Shown: positions 26,913-35,606, counted from the first letter of the stretch. The stretch is DNA of 64,000 nucleotides from Natronohydrobacter sp. (GCA_020832555.1 JAFIEM010000005.1:1-64000), one strand, 5' to 3'. Translations and numbers: made by a program. The notes: a model not told the origin generated them from the letters alone.

Positions 26913-28111
26913 GTTCTGCCCTCGGCCTGTGTCAGTCGCTCGCAATCAAGGACGAGCGCGACATCTCCGTTGTCCAGAAGCGCGCACCCATAGCTTGCCC
27001 GAACGCGTGTCAGTTGTCCGGAAAGGGGCTTCATGACGACCTGCTGGCGGTCCAGAATTTCATCGACCGGAACAGCCAATGGTCCCGCCGCTGTCTGAAA
27101 CACAACGATGATCTGGGTCTCTGCGTGGGTCTCTGCCTGCATGCCATCAAAGAAGTCGGTCAGACGGCAGACAGGAATATTGCCGTCTCGCCAGCGATAG
27201 ACTTCTGCGCCGCGCAAAGCTGAAATCGCGGCAAGATTGCTTGCATCCGGCCGCAGGATTTCCGAAACGACATCTATGGGGGCTGCAAACAGTCGCCCGG
27301 CAAGTCGCAGGATGATGCAGTCCAGAAATGCCAGCGACACCGGGATGTGCAGGCTTACGCGTGTACCCTTGCCTTCGGTGCTGTCCACGACGATCCTGCC
27401 ACGCAGTTCCAACATCGTGGTATTGAGAACATCCATCCCCACACCACGGCCCGACAAATTCGAGACCGTTTCTGCGGTGGAGAAACCGTCCTTGAAGATC
27501 ACCTTCCACAAGGCTGCCGGTTCGGGCTCTTCATCCGGGCCGAAGAAGCCACGCTCCCGTGCCTTGGCCAGAATCCTGGTCCGATTGAGCCCGCGTCCAT
27601 CATCCTCAATGACGATACGGACCTCGGAACCGACCTGGGCTGCGCTGAGCGTGATCAACCCGCGCTCGGGCTTGCCCGCCGCCGCGCGTTCTTCGGGTGG
27701 TTCAAGCCCGTGATCGGCCGCGTTTCTCACAACATGCAAAAGCGGATCATACAGTCGGTCCGCAACCAGTTTGTCGATCTGCGTCTCGGCTCCGATCAAC
27801 TGGATGTCGATCGATTTCCCGGTCTGGCGCTCCAACTCGCGCCCCATCCGCCGCAGTCGCTTGAACACTTCGTCAATCGCGACCATGCGCATATCGGTGG
27901 CCGCGTCCTGCACTTCATGCACGATCATCATCAACCTGTGCACAGCGGTTTCGAAATGTGAAAGCTCCAGCCCCCGCAAATCAGGAGAGCGAACGGTTTC
28001 TGAAACAGAGAGGGACAACTCTGCAACAAGGTCCATCAACCGGCCGATGCGCTCGGAGGGCACACGCATCAGGCCGGTGTCTGTCGCTGCTTCAGAGCGG
28101 GATTGGGTCAT
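26909..28111 (-). CDS. cheA4: Chemotaxis kinase CheA4 lacking P1 and P2
   Basis: A 400-aa CheA with only dimerisation (P3), kinase (P4) and CheW-like (P5) domains. The N box HVVRNAADHGLEPPEER, G1 IEDDGRGLN, and G2 LSGRGVGMDV are intact, so it should bind ATP, but no Hpt histidine domain precedes P3 (protein starts MTQSRSEAATDTGLMRVPSERIGRLMDLV). It must phosphorylate another protein, as R. sphaeroides CheA4 does with CheA3. It heads the eight-gene operon behind its own sigma54 promoter. Confidence 0.93.
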   Translation of the reverse strand: MTQSRSEAATDTGLMRVPSERIGRLMDLVAELSLSVSETVRSPDLRGLELSHFETAVHRLMMIVHEVQDAATDMRMVAIDEVFKRLRRMGRELERQTGKSIDIQLIGAETQIDKLVADRLYDPLLHVVRNAADHGLEPPEERAAAGKPERGLITLSAAQVGSEVRIVIEDDGRGLNRTRILAKARERGFFGPDEEPEPAALWKVIFKDGFSTAETVSNLSGRGVGMDVLNTTMLELRGRIVVDSTEGKGTRVSLHIPVSLAFLDCIILRLAGRLFAAPIDVVSEILRPDASNLAAISALRGAEVYRWRDGNIPVCRLTDFFDGMQAETHAETQIIVVFQTAAGPLAVPVDEILDRQQVVMKPLSGQLTRVRASYGCALLDNGDVALVLDCERLTQAEGRT

Positions 28112-28189
28112 TGGTCATCTCTGCGAAGTGAGGGAACGGGGCAGGCAAGTCAAAATGCAGGCGCTGGTCAGCGCACTGTGATAGCTGCT

Positions 28190-28203
28190 GCAAGAACTGC
28201 GCC
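28190..28203 (-). promoter_or_regulatory. Sigma54 promoter of the cheA4 operon
   Basis: Minus-strand TGGCGCAGTTCTTGCA has GG at 28203-28202 and GC at 28191-28190, spacing ten. The only departure from consensus is GGCGC at -24. It lies just after the stop of the small gene at 28212, with about 65 nt of leader to cheA4. Sigma54 control of cheOp3 has been reported in R. sphaeroides. Confidence 0.78.
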
Positions 28204-28211
28204 AAAGTCGA

Positions 28212-28517
28212 TCAGGCCGCGTCCTCGTCAGCGTCATAATTGAAGATGCAGACCCCTTCGAAGCCGTTGGACTTGAACAGGAATGTTCTCTTCATCGTGT
28301 CCAGAAATCCGCCGTGTTTCTTTTCGAACGACTTCAGGTCGTTGATATTGTTGAAAAAGACATTGATTGACACATCTCCTTCCTTGGAAATCAGGACATT
28401 GAGCCCGACAAGATTGCAGTCGGGAATGGCGTTGCCCATCGTCTCGACCACAAAGGGCGCGGCGATCTGGGCCGCATCAAGGCTTGGGAATTTCAGGTGA
28501 TAGGTTTTCGAGAGCAT
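28212..28517 (-). CDS. Unknown 101-aa protein upstream of cheA4
   Basis: Small cytosolic protein (starts MLSKTYHLKFPSLDAAQ) without recognised family. It has an alternating beta/helix pattern, with a compact C-terminal part (KKHGGFLDTMKRTFLFKSNGFEGVCIFNYDADEDAA), reminiscent of ferredoxin-fold ABM-type or small sensory modules, but this is only a shape impression. AGGA lies 6-9 nt before the ATG. Upstream are a sigma28-like element (28576-28551) and AAAGTATGTAT copies. The gene runs in the same direction as the che operon and its end abuts the cheA4 promoter, suggesting dual control of che expression. Confidence 0.7.
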   Translation of the reverse strand: MLSKTYHLKFPSLDAAQIAAPFVVETMGNAIPDCNLVGLNVLISKEGDVSINVFFNNINDLKSFEKKHGGFLDTMKRTFLFKSNGFEGVCIFNYDADEDAA

Positions 28518-28550
28518 ATTCCTGCGTCCTGTCGTTCATGAACACTGTTT

Positions 28551-28576
28551 GAAACGGTCGGAACCGGAATAGTTTG
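28551..28576 (-). promoter_or_regulatory. Sigma28-like promoter upstream of the 28212-28517 gene
   Basis: Minus-strand CAAACTAT (28576-28569), ten bases, then ACCGTTTC (28558-28551). The spacing (CAAA-N14-ACCG) is identical to that in the fliC promoter (TAAA-N14-GCCG), with one mismatch in each core. It is 34 nt before the ATG. Weak by itself. Confidence 0.4.
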
Positions 28577-28586
28577 AGCCATCCAA

Positions 28587-28689
28587 AAGTATGTATCTGA
28601 GCAGAAGGTCCGGAATGTTGCGGCTTCCGGGCAGACTCGCATCGGCGAAGCCTGCGAAAGATTGGGTTCGTTTCACCTAAAGTCTGTAT
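28587..28689. repeat. AAAGTATGTAT motif copies in the fleT/che intergenic region
   Basis: AAAGTATGTAT at 28587-28597 (also found twice at 6.46-6.54 kb) and a one-mismatch copy AAAGTCTGTAT at 28679-28689 in the same orientation. The 338-bp intergenic stretch 28518-28856 otherwise holds the sigma28-like element, the palindrome GTCGG-N4-CCGAC at 28725-28738 and the fleT sigma54 promoter. Confidence 0.5.
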
Positions 28690-28807
28690 GGGTCGTCGGC
28701 ACATTCCGAACTGGCGGCCCGCACGTCGGGTTTCCGACATGAGGATGTTTGCCTGAAAAGCCAGCTTGCAAGTGTGTCAGCTGCTTTTCTGGCAGATTTC
28801 AGCATTT

Positions 28808-28821
28808 GGCATGAAACATGC
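28808..28821 (+). promoter_or_regulatory. Sigma54 promoter of fleT-fliEFGHIJ
   Basis: TGGCATGAAACATGCA with GG at 28808-28809 and GC at 28820-28821. The predicted start is about 24 nt before the fleT ATG. The activator is expected to be FleQ alone or FleQ/FleT, as in R. sphaeroides. Confidence 0.85.
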
Positions 28822-28856
28822 AGTGACTGTCACATAGCATCGAGGTGACAGCTAGC

Positions 28857-30032
28857 ATGGCAAATCTGCATTTCTTCGGAACGGACTCTCTGTTTCTTGA
28901 CCGTTTGGCCGAATTGATGGCGCGGCGCAGGATTGGCGTTACGCGCGGTGACATCGAACACGCTTCCGGGGCCGTGGCGCTCGTCGGAATAGCTCGGACC
29001 GCAGCGGACGAGCAGGAACTCCTGCAAGCCACACGCAGCCTGAAGCTGCGCAACCTCGTGGTCATTTCCCTCGGAGCAGAGAGATTGCAGATCGATACCG
29101 CGCTTGGTGGAAGCCTGTTGCGGGTCGCCTTGCCGATGGAAGAGGCCGACAGCTCGGACCCGCATGGTCGCTTGCTGCTTGCCTATCTGGCCGAGATGAT
29201 CGCAGCGCCGATCCGCCCCATGGTGGCAAACGACCCGGCGACCGGAGGGTTGATCGATCTCGCGATGCGGGTTGCCGCGGCGAGAGTATCGGTGCTGATC
29301 AATGGGCCGACAGGTAGCGGAAAGGAGGTTCTGTCTCGCGCCATCCATGATGCCAGCCCGCGCGCAGCAAAGCCGTTCATCGCGATCAACTGCGCCGCCA
29401 TTCCGGAAAACATGCTCGAAGCCATGTTGTTCGGCCATGTGAAAGGCGCCTTCACCGGGGCTGTGGCGTCCGGCCAAGGGCTGATCCGTGCGGCGGATGG
29501 CGGGACACTGCTTCTTGACGAAATTTCTGAAATGCCGCTTGGCTTGCAGGCGAAGCTCTTGCGTGTCCTGCAGGAACGCAAGGTCACACCGCTTGGCTCG
29601 TCAGGCGAAATCGAGGTCGATATTCGCGTGATCTCAACCACAAACCGCAACATGCGGGACGAGATTACGGCCGGTCGTTTCCGCGAGGATCTCTATTATC
29701 GCCTGAACGTGTTTCCGTTGCAGACCCTCGCTTTGCAGGACAGACCAGAAGATATTGTGCCCCTTGCGGTGGCCTTCCTGCGTCGCCACTGGACAGCCGG
29801 TCCTGTCCCGCTTTTCACACCGACAGCGCTGGATGTGCTGCAGTTCCACACCTGGCCCGGCAATGTCCGCGAACTTGAGAATGTGGTGCAACGTGCGCTG
29901 GTGCTGTGTGACGGAATGTCGATCGACGTCGATGATCTGCTCTTCGATCCACCTGCGCGCGGGTCGGCCCCCTCTCCCGAAACCACGGTTGCACCTGCGC
30001 CGTTCCGCAGATCTCTTTCGGCAGCAGTTTAA
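28857..30032 (+). CDS. fleT: Sigma54 enhancer-binding-protein-like activator FleT, no DNA-binding domain
   Basis: AAA+ activator (391 aa) of flagellar sigma54 promoters. An N-terminal domain of about 120 aa without receiver Asp precedes the AAA+ core with Walker A GPTGSGKEV, the sigma54-contact loop GAFTGA, Walker B GGTLLLDE and the R-finger region RFREDLYYRLNVFPL. The protein ends soon after the core with a Pro-rich tail and has no Fis-type helix-turn-helix. R. sphaeroides FleT also lacks DNA binding and works with FleQ. ATG at 28857 follows GAGG; an in-frame GTG four codons upstream lacks a ribosome site. First gene before fliE, same order as fla1. Confidence 0.9.
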   Translation: MANLHFFGTDSLFLDRLAELMARRRIGVTRGDIEHASGAVALVGIARTAADEQELLQATRSLKLRNLVVISLGAERLQIDTALGGSLLRVALPMEEADSSDPHGRLLLAYLAEMIAAPIRPMVANDPATGGLIDLAMRVAAARVSVLINGPTGSGKEVLSRAIHDASPRAAKPFIAINCAAIPENMLEAMLFGHVKGAFTGAVASGQGLIRAADGGTLLLDEISEMPLGLQAKLLRVLQERKVTPLGSSGEIEVDIRVISTTNRNMRDEITAGRFREDLYYRLNVFPLQTLALQDRPEDIVPLAVAFLRRHWTAGPVPLFTPTALDVLQFHTWPGNVRELENVVQRALVLCDGMSIDVDDLLFDPPARGSAPSPETTVAPAPFRRSLSAAV

Positions 30033-30044
30033 GGATATAGCGCC

Positions 30045-30344
30045 ATGTCGATCGGTCCCGTCGGCAAGCCGATTGCCCCGTTTCCTGTCCAGACCATCCA
30101 GCCAACCCGCGCCAGTGAAGCGACACAGAATTTCGGGACCCGGATGGAAGCGGCCTTGTCACAGGTCAATGATGCCCAACAGCGTGCCACGCAATCGGCA
30201 AAGGCTTGGGAAATGGGAACCGAGAATGATCTCGCTGCCGTCATGGTCGAACAGCAAGTTGCCTCGCTGGGGTTCCAGCTCACACTGAATGTCCGCAATA
30301 AGGCGCTGGGCGCCTATCGCGACATCATGAACATGCCAGTATGA
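30045..30344 (+). CDS. fliE: MS-ring/rod junction protein FliE
   Basis: Basal-body adaptor (99 aa) between MS ring and proximal rod, and an early substrate of the export gate. The C-terminal half (ENDLAAVMVEQQVASLGFQLTLNVRNKALGAYRDIMNMPV) is the FliE signature. It lies 12 bp after fleT and 22 bp before fliF. Confidence 0.93.
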   Translation: MSIGPVGKPIAPFPVQTIQPTRASEATQNFGTRMEAALSQVNDAQQRATQSAKAWEMGTENDLAAVMVEQQVASLGFQLTLNVRNKALGAYRDIMNMPV

Positions 30345-30366
30345 TCTCTGGCAAGGGTTAGTAAAC

Positions 30367-32073
30367 ATGGCGCTTTCTCCTGTCCCGCAATCTGGTGGTG
30401 CAAATATGTCCGCTGCTGGCGCTGTGGTCGGGCGTCTTCAGGGGCTTCCCGCAATCGCTGTCACAGTCATGGGACAACCTGCGATACGTCGCGCCCTGCC
30501 CTCGATCATTGTTGTCGTAATTGCAGTGCTTGCACTTGGGGTCTGGCTGATCCTGCGCGATGCACCGCGCTCGGTGCTATATCCCGGTCTCGCCGAGGCC
30601 GAGAAAGCCCGTGTCATCGAGGCGCTCTCAAGCACCGGAATAGATGCGCGCATCGAACGGGCCAATGGCGAAATATCCGTGCCGACAATGGACTATCACC
30701 GCGCCCGGCTCGCACTTGCTGCCCAGAACCTGCCACAGGCCGTGCCCGACGGTGATCGGCCCTTGACGGAAATTCCGCTTGGGGCCAGCCGGTCGCTGGA
30801 AACGGCGCGCCTGCGACAAAGCCATGAGCTTGATCTTGCGCGCTCGGTTGCCGAGATCGGTGCCGTGCATGCCGCGCGCGTGCATCTGGCATTGCCCGAA
30901 CGATCCGCTTTTCTGCGCGACAATCACCCGCCAAGCGCGTCAGTCTTTCTGACATTGCTGCCGGGCAGAGCGCTGGATCAGGGACAGGTCGAGGCGATTG
31001 TGCATCTGGTATCATCTTCTGTGCCGGGCATGGCGCGGGCAGATGTCAGCGTTGTGGATCAGACCGGGCGCTTGCTGTCGCGCGGGGATGAGGATGATAT
31101 GTCGCGCATGGCCGAACGGCATCTGCGCCACCGGGTCGAACTGGAAACCCTGTTGCGACGTCGTATCGAGACCTTGCTAACCCCGATTGTCGGTTTTGGA
31201 AACTTCTCGGTCGAGGTCACTGCCGAAATGGATTTCACCCGCCGCGACATTCGCGAGGAACGTGTCGATCCCGATGGAAATGCCCTGCGCAGCGAACAGC
31301 GGACCGAGTCCGAGACACGCGACACCAGTGCAGGTGGTATCCCGGGCGCCGTGGCCAACACGCCGCCGACCGAGGCGGAACTTGTCGAGACACCACCGGA
31401 TGGCGAAAACACCCAGACGGCAGTGCGCAACCGTGCAATCGGGACGACCCGCAACTACGAGGTCAGTCGCACGGTTTCCAGCACCCAGTCGGAAACCGGA
31501 CAGTTGCAACGCCTTTCTACTGCAATTGTGTTGCGCTCTCCTGACAGCGGGGATCCGACACTCGACCCTTCAGAAGCCCAGGCCAGACTGGTGGAATCAT
31601 TGCAGCGACTTGTGGAAAGTGCGATTGCCCATGATGCCTCGCGCGGGGATGTCGTGACCATTCTTGTCCACCCCTTCGCTATGCCTGTCCCCGCAGAGCC
31701 CGTACAGGACAGTTTCGAGATTCCCTATCTGCCTGACATCCTTCGCACCATTGTCATACTCGCTGTGGTTCTGGTTGTCGGGCTGGGCATTCTGCGTCCC
31801 TTGCTGCAACGCCAGCTGCAAGCATTGGATGCAAATGCGACTGCGCTGGGTTACGCGCCCGGCATGGTTGAAGTGGCGGAAGGTGACAGTCTCGATGATG
31901 TGGAAGCAAAGCTGAACCAGCGCCACCGCGATCTGGCACAAAGCGTGCTCGGCAAGAATGCGAGCCGCGCGGACAAGCAAGCCGTCTTGCGTCAATTGGC
32001 CAAGGATGACCCTGCGCGGGTCGCGGCAGTATTGCACCGCATGATCCGCCCGGAACTCGACAGCACAGGATAA
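30367..32073 (+). CDS. fliF: MS-ring protein FliF
   Basis: Inner-membrane ring scaffold (568 aa). Transmembrane helix 1 lies near residues 46-64 (IIVVVIAVLALGVWLIL), followed by the YscJ-like ring-building domain (SVLYPGLAEAEKARVIEAL), the periplasmic region, and transmembrane helix 2 near residues 458-477. The cytoplasmic C-terminus (KQAVLRQLAKDDPARVAAVLHRMI) binds FliG. Gene order fliE-fliF-fliG is conserved. Confidence 0.95.
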   Translation: MALSPVPQSGGANMSAAGAVVGRLQGLPAIAVTVMGQPAIRRALPSIIVVVIAVLALGVWLILRDAPRSVLYPGLAEAEKARVIEALSSTGIDARIERANGEISVPTMDYHRARLALAAQNLPQAVPDGDRPLTEIPLGASRSLETARLRQSHELDLARSVAEIGAVHAARVHLALPERSAFLRDNHPPSASVFLTLLPGRALDQGQVEAIVHLVSSSVPGMARADVSVVDQTGRLLSRGDEDDMSRMAERHLRHRVELETLLRRRIETLLTPIVGFGNFSVEVTAEMDFTRRDIREERVDPDGNALRSEQRTESETRDTSAGGIPGAVANTPPTEAELVETPPDGENTQTAVRNRAIGTTRNYEVSRTVSSTQSETGQLQRLSTAIVLRSPDSGDPTLDPSEAQARLVESLQRLVESAIAHDASRGDVVTILVHPFAMPVPAEPVQDSFEIPYLPDILRTIVILAVVLVVGLGILRPLLQRQLQALDANATALGYAPGMVEVAEGDSLDDVEAKLNQRHRDLAQSVLGKNASRADKQAVLRQLAKDDPARVAAVLHRMIRPELDSTG

Positions 32074-32079
32074 GGCGTG

Positions 32080-33093
32080 ATGACGAAACCCAGAGCCGCT
32101 TTTGGACCCGCCACACAGGATGCCGCCGTCCTGATGCTGATGTTCGGCGAGGATCTCGCTGCGGATATCCTGCGCAACCTCTCACCTGCCGAAGTCCAGC
32201 ATCTGAGTGCGGCGGCCTATTCGGTAGAGGATGTTCATGAAGCAGATGCCGAGCGCGTGCTGGAGGACTTCCTGACACGTCTGGCAGATGAAACCGGACT
32301 TGCCTATCATGCAACCGGTTACATGCGCACAGTGCTTTCCGACGCGCTCGGACCCGACCGCGCGCAATCGGTGCTGGCCCGGATCAACCCACTCAGTCTG
32401 GAACGCCCGATAGAGGTTCTGGACTGGATGGACCCGCAAGCAATCATCGAGGCTATCACGGATGAGCATCCGCAAATCATGGCATTGGTGATTGCCTGCC
32501 TCGATTCCGCTCGGGGCTCGGTTGTCTTGAACAGTCTGGAAGAAGAATTGCAGCCGGAAATCTTGCGCCGGATCGCAACCCTCGGTTCCGTCACACCAGA
32601 GGCCCTGTTCGATCTGGAACAGGTTCTGCAACGGAAATTCAAGGAATCAAGCAGTTCCAGTGCCTCGCAGATCGGGGGGGTACGTGCAGCGGCGCGGATC
32701 ATGAATTTCATGCGTTCGGACACCGAGGCCCGCATCCTCAAGGATATCCGCAAGGACGACAAGGATCTGATGACAGCTATTCAGGACAGCATGTTTGTCT
32801 TTGACAGTCTCGGCAAGTCGGATGATCGCTCTCTGCAGACATTGCTGCGCTCCATCGAGCCGGAACTTCTGGTTCTCGCCCTCAAGGGTGCGGACGACAC
32901 GCTGAAGGAACGCTTGCTGTCTTGCATGTCGGTGCGTGCGGCCGCAGGCATTCGTGACGAAATGCAGGCGCTCGGTCCGATCCGCCTGTCAGACGTACAG
33001 GACGCGCAAAAGCGCATTGTCGCCACCGCGCGCGAAATGGCAGACGCTGGCACCATCGTTCTGGCCGGCCGTGGTGGCGAGGAAATGGTATGA
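32080..33093 (+). CDS. fliG: Flagellar switch protein FliG
   Basis: Rotor protein (337 aa) that couples to the stator. The N-terminal domain binds FliF (AVLMLMFGEDLAADILRNLSPAEVQHLS), the middle domain carries the FliM-contacting region (GGVRAAARIMNFMR), and the C-terminal domain has the charged torque helix (LALKGADDTLKERLLSCMSVRAA) that faces MotA. ATG at 32080 is used; an in-frame GTG directly upstream is possible. It overlaps fliH by 4 bp. Confidence 0.95.
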   Translation: MTKPRAAFGPATQDAAVLMLMFGEDLAADILRNLSPAEVQHLSAAAYSVEDVHEADAERVLEDFLTRLADETGLAYHATGYMRTVLSDALGPDRAQSVLARINPLSLERPIEVLDWMDPQAIIEAITDEHPQIMALVIACLDSARGSVVLNSLEEELQPEILRRIATLGSVTPEALFDLEQVLQRKFKESSSSSASQIGGVRAAARIMNFMRSDTEARILKDIRKDDKDLMTAIQDSMFVFDSLGKSDDRSLQTLLRSIEPELLVLALKGADDTLKERLLSCMSVRAAAGIRDEMQALGPIRLSDVQDAQKRIVATAREMADAGTIVLAGRGGEEMV

Positions 33094-33815
33094 CAGAGTT
33101 AGGGTTTCATCCACGGCACCATGTTGCAGAGCCTGCAGATTTCCTGCCACTGATCACGGCGCGCGCATCCGCCAAAGGCTTTGTTCGGCACGCTCCGAGC
33201 GACTTGCTGAGCAAACCGGTCCTTCCCGATGAAGAACCTCAAGAAACCGATGTGGCCTCCGAACAGGCCGATGCTCCTCAATGTCCCGGCACTGTCGCAA
33301 AAACGCTTGAAATCGCAGCGCCGGACACGGCCGCGCTGGAAGCCGAATTCAGGCGCGGGCTTGCGCAAGGTCGTGCAGAGGTCGAGGCGGTCATGGGTGC
33401 GAAGCAGGCGCAGCTCGAAGCGGCAGCATCTGCCTTGTCAGATTCATTAAGCCAGATCGGCATGGCCCTGGAAGAAGAAACCGTGACACTCGCTGGTGTT
33501 CTGCAGGATGCGGTCCTTGCGCTTGCGTCTGAACGCGCCGGAGCGGCGATCCAGAAGACGCCGACAAGTTTCGCGCAGCGCATCACAGCGCTTGCAGAGC
33601 GCATATCCGACAGTTTCGCGCAGCTTTCGGTGCGGTTGAACCCTGACGATCTGGAGCAGTTGCGCGCCTTGCGTGACCCAGAGGGCCTGCCGGAACTGGA
33701 ACGCCTCTTCACAGCAGAAATGCTCCCGGATCCCGCCCTGTCCCACGGCGATATCCGGCTGCGGACCGCCGCAATCGCTCTCGATGATCTGCTGCGGTCG
33801 GAGATCGGCCTATGA
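33090..33815 (+). CDS. fliH: Flagellar export ATPase regulator FliH
   Basis: Peripheral stalk protein (241 aa) that dimerises and holds the FliI ATPase at the export gate. It has an acidic/Pro-rich N-terminus, a coiled-coil centre with alanine-rich heptads (EAEFRRGLAQGRAEVEAVMGAKQAQLEAAA), and a C-terminal domain resembling the FliH/V-ATPase E subunit (LSVRLNPDDLEQLRALRD). Overlaps both fliG and fliI. Confidence 0.88.
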   Translation: MTELGFHPRHHVAEPADFLPLITARASAKGFVRHAPSDLLSKPVLPDEEPQETDVASEQADAPQCPGTVAKTLEIAAPDTAALEAEFRRGLAQGRAEVEAVMGAKQAQLEAAASALSDSLSQIGMALEEETVTLAGVLQDAVLALASERAGAAIQKTPTSFAQRITALAERISDSFAQLSVRLNPDDLEQLRALRDPEGLPELERLFTAEMLPDPALSHGDIRLRTAAIALDDLLRSEIGL

Positions 33816-35173
33816 CAACAGCCACGCGCCCTGTGCCTTTCCTGACCGCGTGCATTCGCGCAATGCCTCGCCCGCGCCCGGTCCTGGCCGGACGGGTCCT
33901 GCGCTATGACGGGTTGCATCTGGAGACAACTGGTTTTCCCGCAGAACCTGGCGCGGTTGCTTTGGTCGAAGGGGTTGCAGGACGCAACACACTGGCCGAA
34001 GTGGTCGGGTTCAAGGATGGCCGCAACAAGCTCGTGATGACCGAACCGGGCACGCCTGTAGTCGCGGGGGCGTGGGTTCGTCTGCGCCCGGATCGGCAGG
34101 AGGTTGCGGTGGGTGATGCGCTCTTGGGGCGCGTTATCGATGCGCAAGGAACTCCCTTGGATGATCGCCCTGCCCCGCTGCTTGCCGAAACCTGGCCGCT
34201 GGCAGGCCGTCCCTTGAACCCGCTGGCGCGGTGCCCGGTCGACAGACCCTTCGACTGCGGAGTGCGCGTGGTGAATGCGGCGCTGACAATGGGCGAAGGG
34301 CAGCGCGTCGGGATCATCGCCGGGTCTGGTGTCGGAAAATCCGTCCTTATCGAGATGATGGCGCGCAATGCACAGGCAGATGTCGTCGTCCTGGCCCTGA
34401 TCGGTGAGCGCGCACGCGAGGTCGGACATATGGCATCGCGGCTCATGCAGGGCGCGGCGGCAGAACGCTGTTGCATGGTCGCCGTGCCCGCTGACCGCTC
34501 GCCACTGCTGCGGCTGCGCGGCGTACGCCGAGCGCTCGCGATTGCAGAATGGTTCCGCCATACCGGCCGCAGGGTGCTGCTGATCATCGACAGTCTGACC
34601 CGCGTGGGCCATGCACAGCGGGAAATCGGTCTGGCGATGGGAGAACAGCCGACCGCCAAGGGATACCCGCCATCAGTGATTGCCCTGATCCCAAGCCTGC
34701 TGGAACGCGCCGGGCCGGGTCTGCAAGGTGAAGGAACGATCACGGCCATCTGTACTGTGCTGGCAGATGGTGACGACACTTTGGCTGATCCGGTTGTGGA
34801 TTCCGCCCGTGCTATTCTTGACGGCCATATGGTGCTGTCGCGTGATCAGGCGCAGATGGGGATCTATCCGGCAATCGACGTGACGCAATCGATAAGCCGC
34901 GTCATGGCGGATGTAACAGATCGGGCGCACCAGACGGCAGCGCAACGTTTCAGGAAACTGATCGCGGCCTATCAGGCCAATCAAGACCTGATGCTCATGG
35001 GGGCTTACTCGCCGGGTCAGGACAAGGATCTTGATGATTCCATCCGCCTGTGGCCGCAACTGCGCGCGTTCATAGCACAAGACCCGTGGGAACCTGTCGG
35101 ACTGGTGGCCAGCCGTGAAGCTCTTGTCACCCTTTGTGGTGATCCGCAAACCTTGTCTGACGGTGTTTCGTGA
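33812..35173 (+). CDS. fliI: Flagellum-specific export ATPase FliI
   Basis: F1-beta-like ATPase (453 aa) of the flagellar type III secretion system. Walker A is in VGIIAGSGVGKSVLIEMMARN, Walker B in RRVLLIIDSLTRVGHAQRE, and the family signature GYPPSVIALIPSLLERAG follows. Length matches the family (about 440-457 aa). Translationally coupled to fliH and fliJ. Confidence 0.96.
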   Translation: MTTATRPVPFLTACIRAMPRPRPVLAGRVLRYDGLHLETTGFPAEPGAVALVEGVAGRNTLAEVVGFKDGRNKLVMTEPGTPVVAGAWVRLRPDRQEVAVGDALLGRVIDAQGTPLDDRPAPLLAETWPLAGRPLNPLARCPVDRPFDCGVRVVNAALTMGEGQRVGIIAGSGVGKSVLIEMMARNAQADVVVLALIGERAREVGHMASRLMQGAAAERCCMVAVPADRSPLLRLRGVRRALAIAEWFRHTGRRVLLIIDSLTRVGHAQREIGLAMGEQPTAKGYPPSVIALIPSLLERAGPGLQGEGTITAICTVLADGDDTLADPVVDSARAILDGHMVLSRDQAQMGIYPAIDVTQSISRVMADVTDRAHQTAAQRFRKLIAAYQANQDLMLMGAYSPGQDKDLDDSIRLWPQLRAFIAQDPWEPVGLVASREALVTLCGDPQTLSDGVS

Positions 35174-35583
35174 TGCCAAAGAGCAGGCTTTTCGCACTCA
35201 AGGCACAGCGCGCGGCGGTCGAGGCGCAGGCACTGGCCCGTGACATGCTCGGCCTTGCGCAACAAGCGGAAAAGAACCGCGAGATGCAGGGGCGCATAGA
35301 TGTATTTCTGGAAAGTCTCCTGGCCCCCGTAATGCCCCTTACGGTAGCGGATCTTCGGGCACGCGCCGAGCTTGCGGCCTCGCTGGTATCAGAGCAAGAG
35401 CGCCAACAGCGACTTGAAACCGAAGCACGCACGGGCGCCCAGGACCTAATATCCGACCTGCAATACGCGCTGCGCCAGAAACGCCACGCGGCGCAAGCTG
35501 CAGAGCAATTGCAAAGGCAGGAAGCCGCAACGCGCCTTAAGCGTCATGAACTCAGCACGACGGCACCCGGAAACAACCTGTGA
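35173..35583 (+). CDS. fliJ: Flagellar export chaperone/stalk FliJ
   Basis: Small coiled-coil protein (136 aa), mostly alpha helical and charged, in the standard position after fliI. It would form the central stalk of the FliHI ring and escort export chaperones. The start ATG shares a base with the fliI stop (TGATG). Family sequence is poorly conserved, so the call leans on size, coiled coil and position. Confidence 0.78.
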   Translation: MPKSRLFALKAQRAAVEAQALARDMLGLAQQAEKNREMQGRIDVFLESLLAPVMPLTVADLRARAELAASLVSEQERQQRLETEARTGAQDLISDLQYALRQKRHAAQAAEQLQRQEAATRLKRHELSTTAPGNNL

Positions 35584-35592
35584 GCGTGTTCT

Positions 35593-35606
35593 GGCACCAC
35601 TTTTGC
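35593..35606 (+). promoter_or_regulatory. Sigma54 promoter of fliK
   Basis: TGGCACCACTTTTGCA with GG at 35593-35594 and GC at 35605-35606, a perfect consensus -24. It begins 10 bp after the fliJ stop and leads to the fliK ATG at 35642. Confidence 0.87.
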
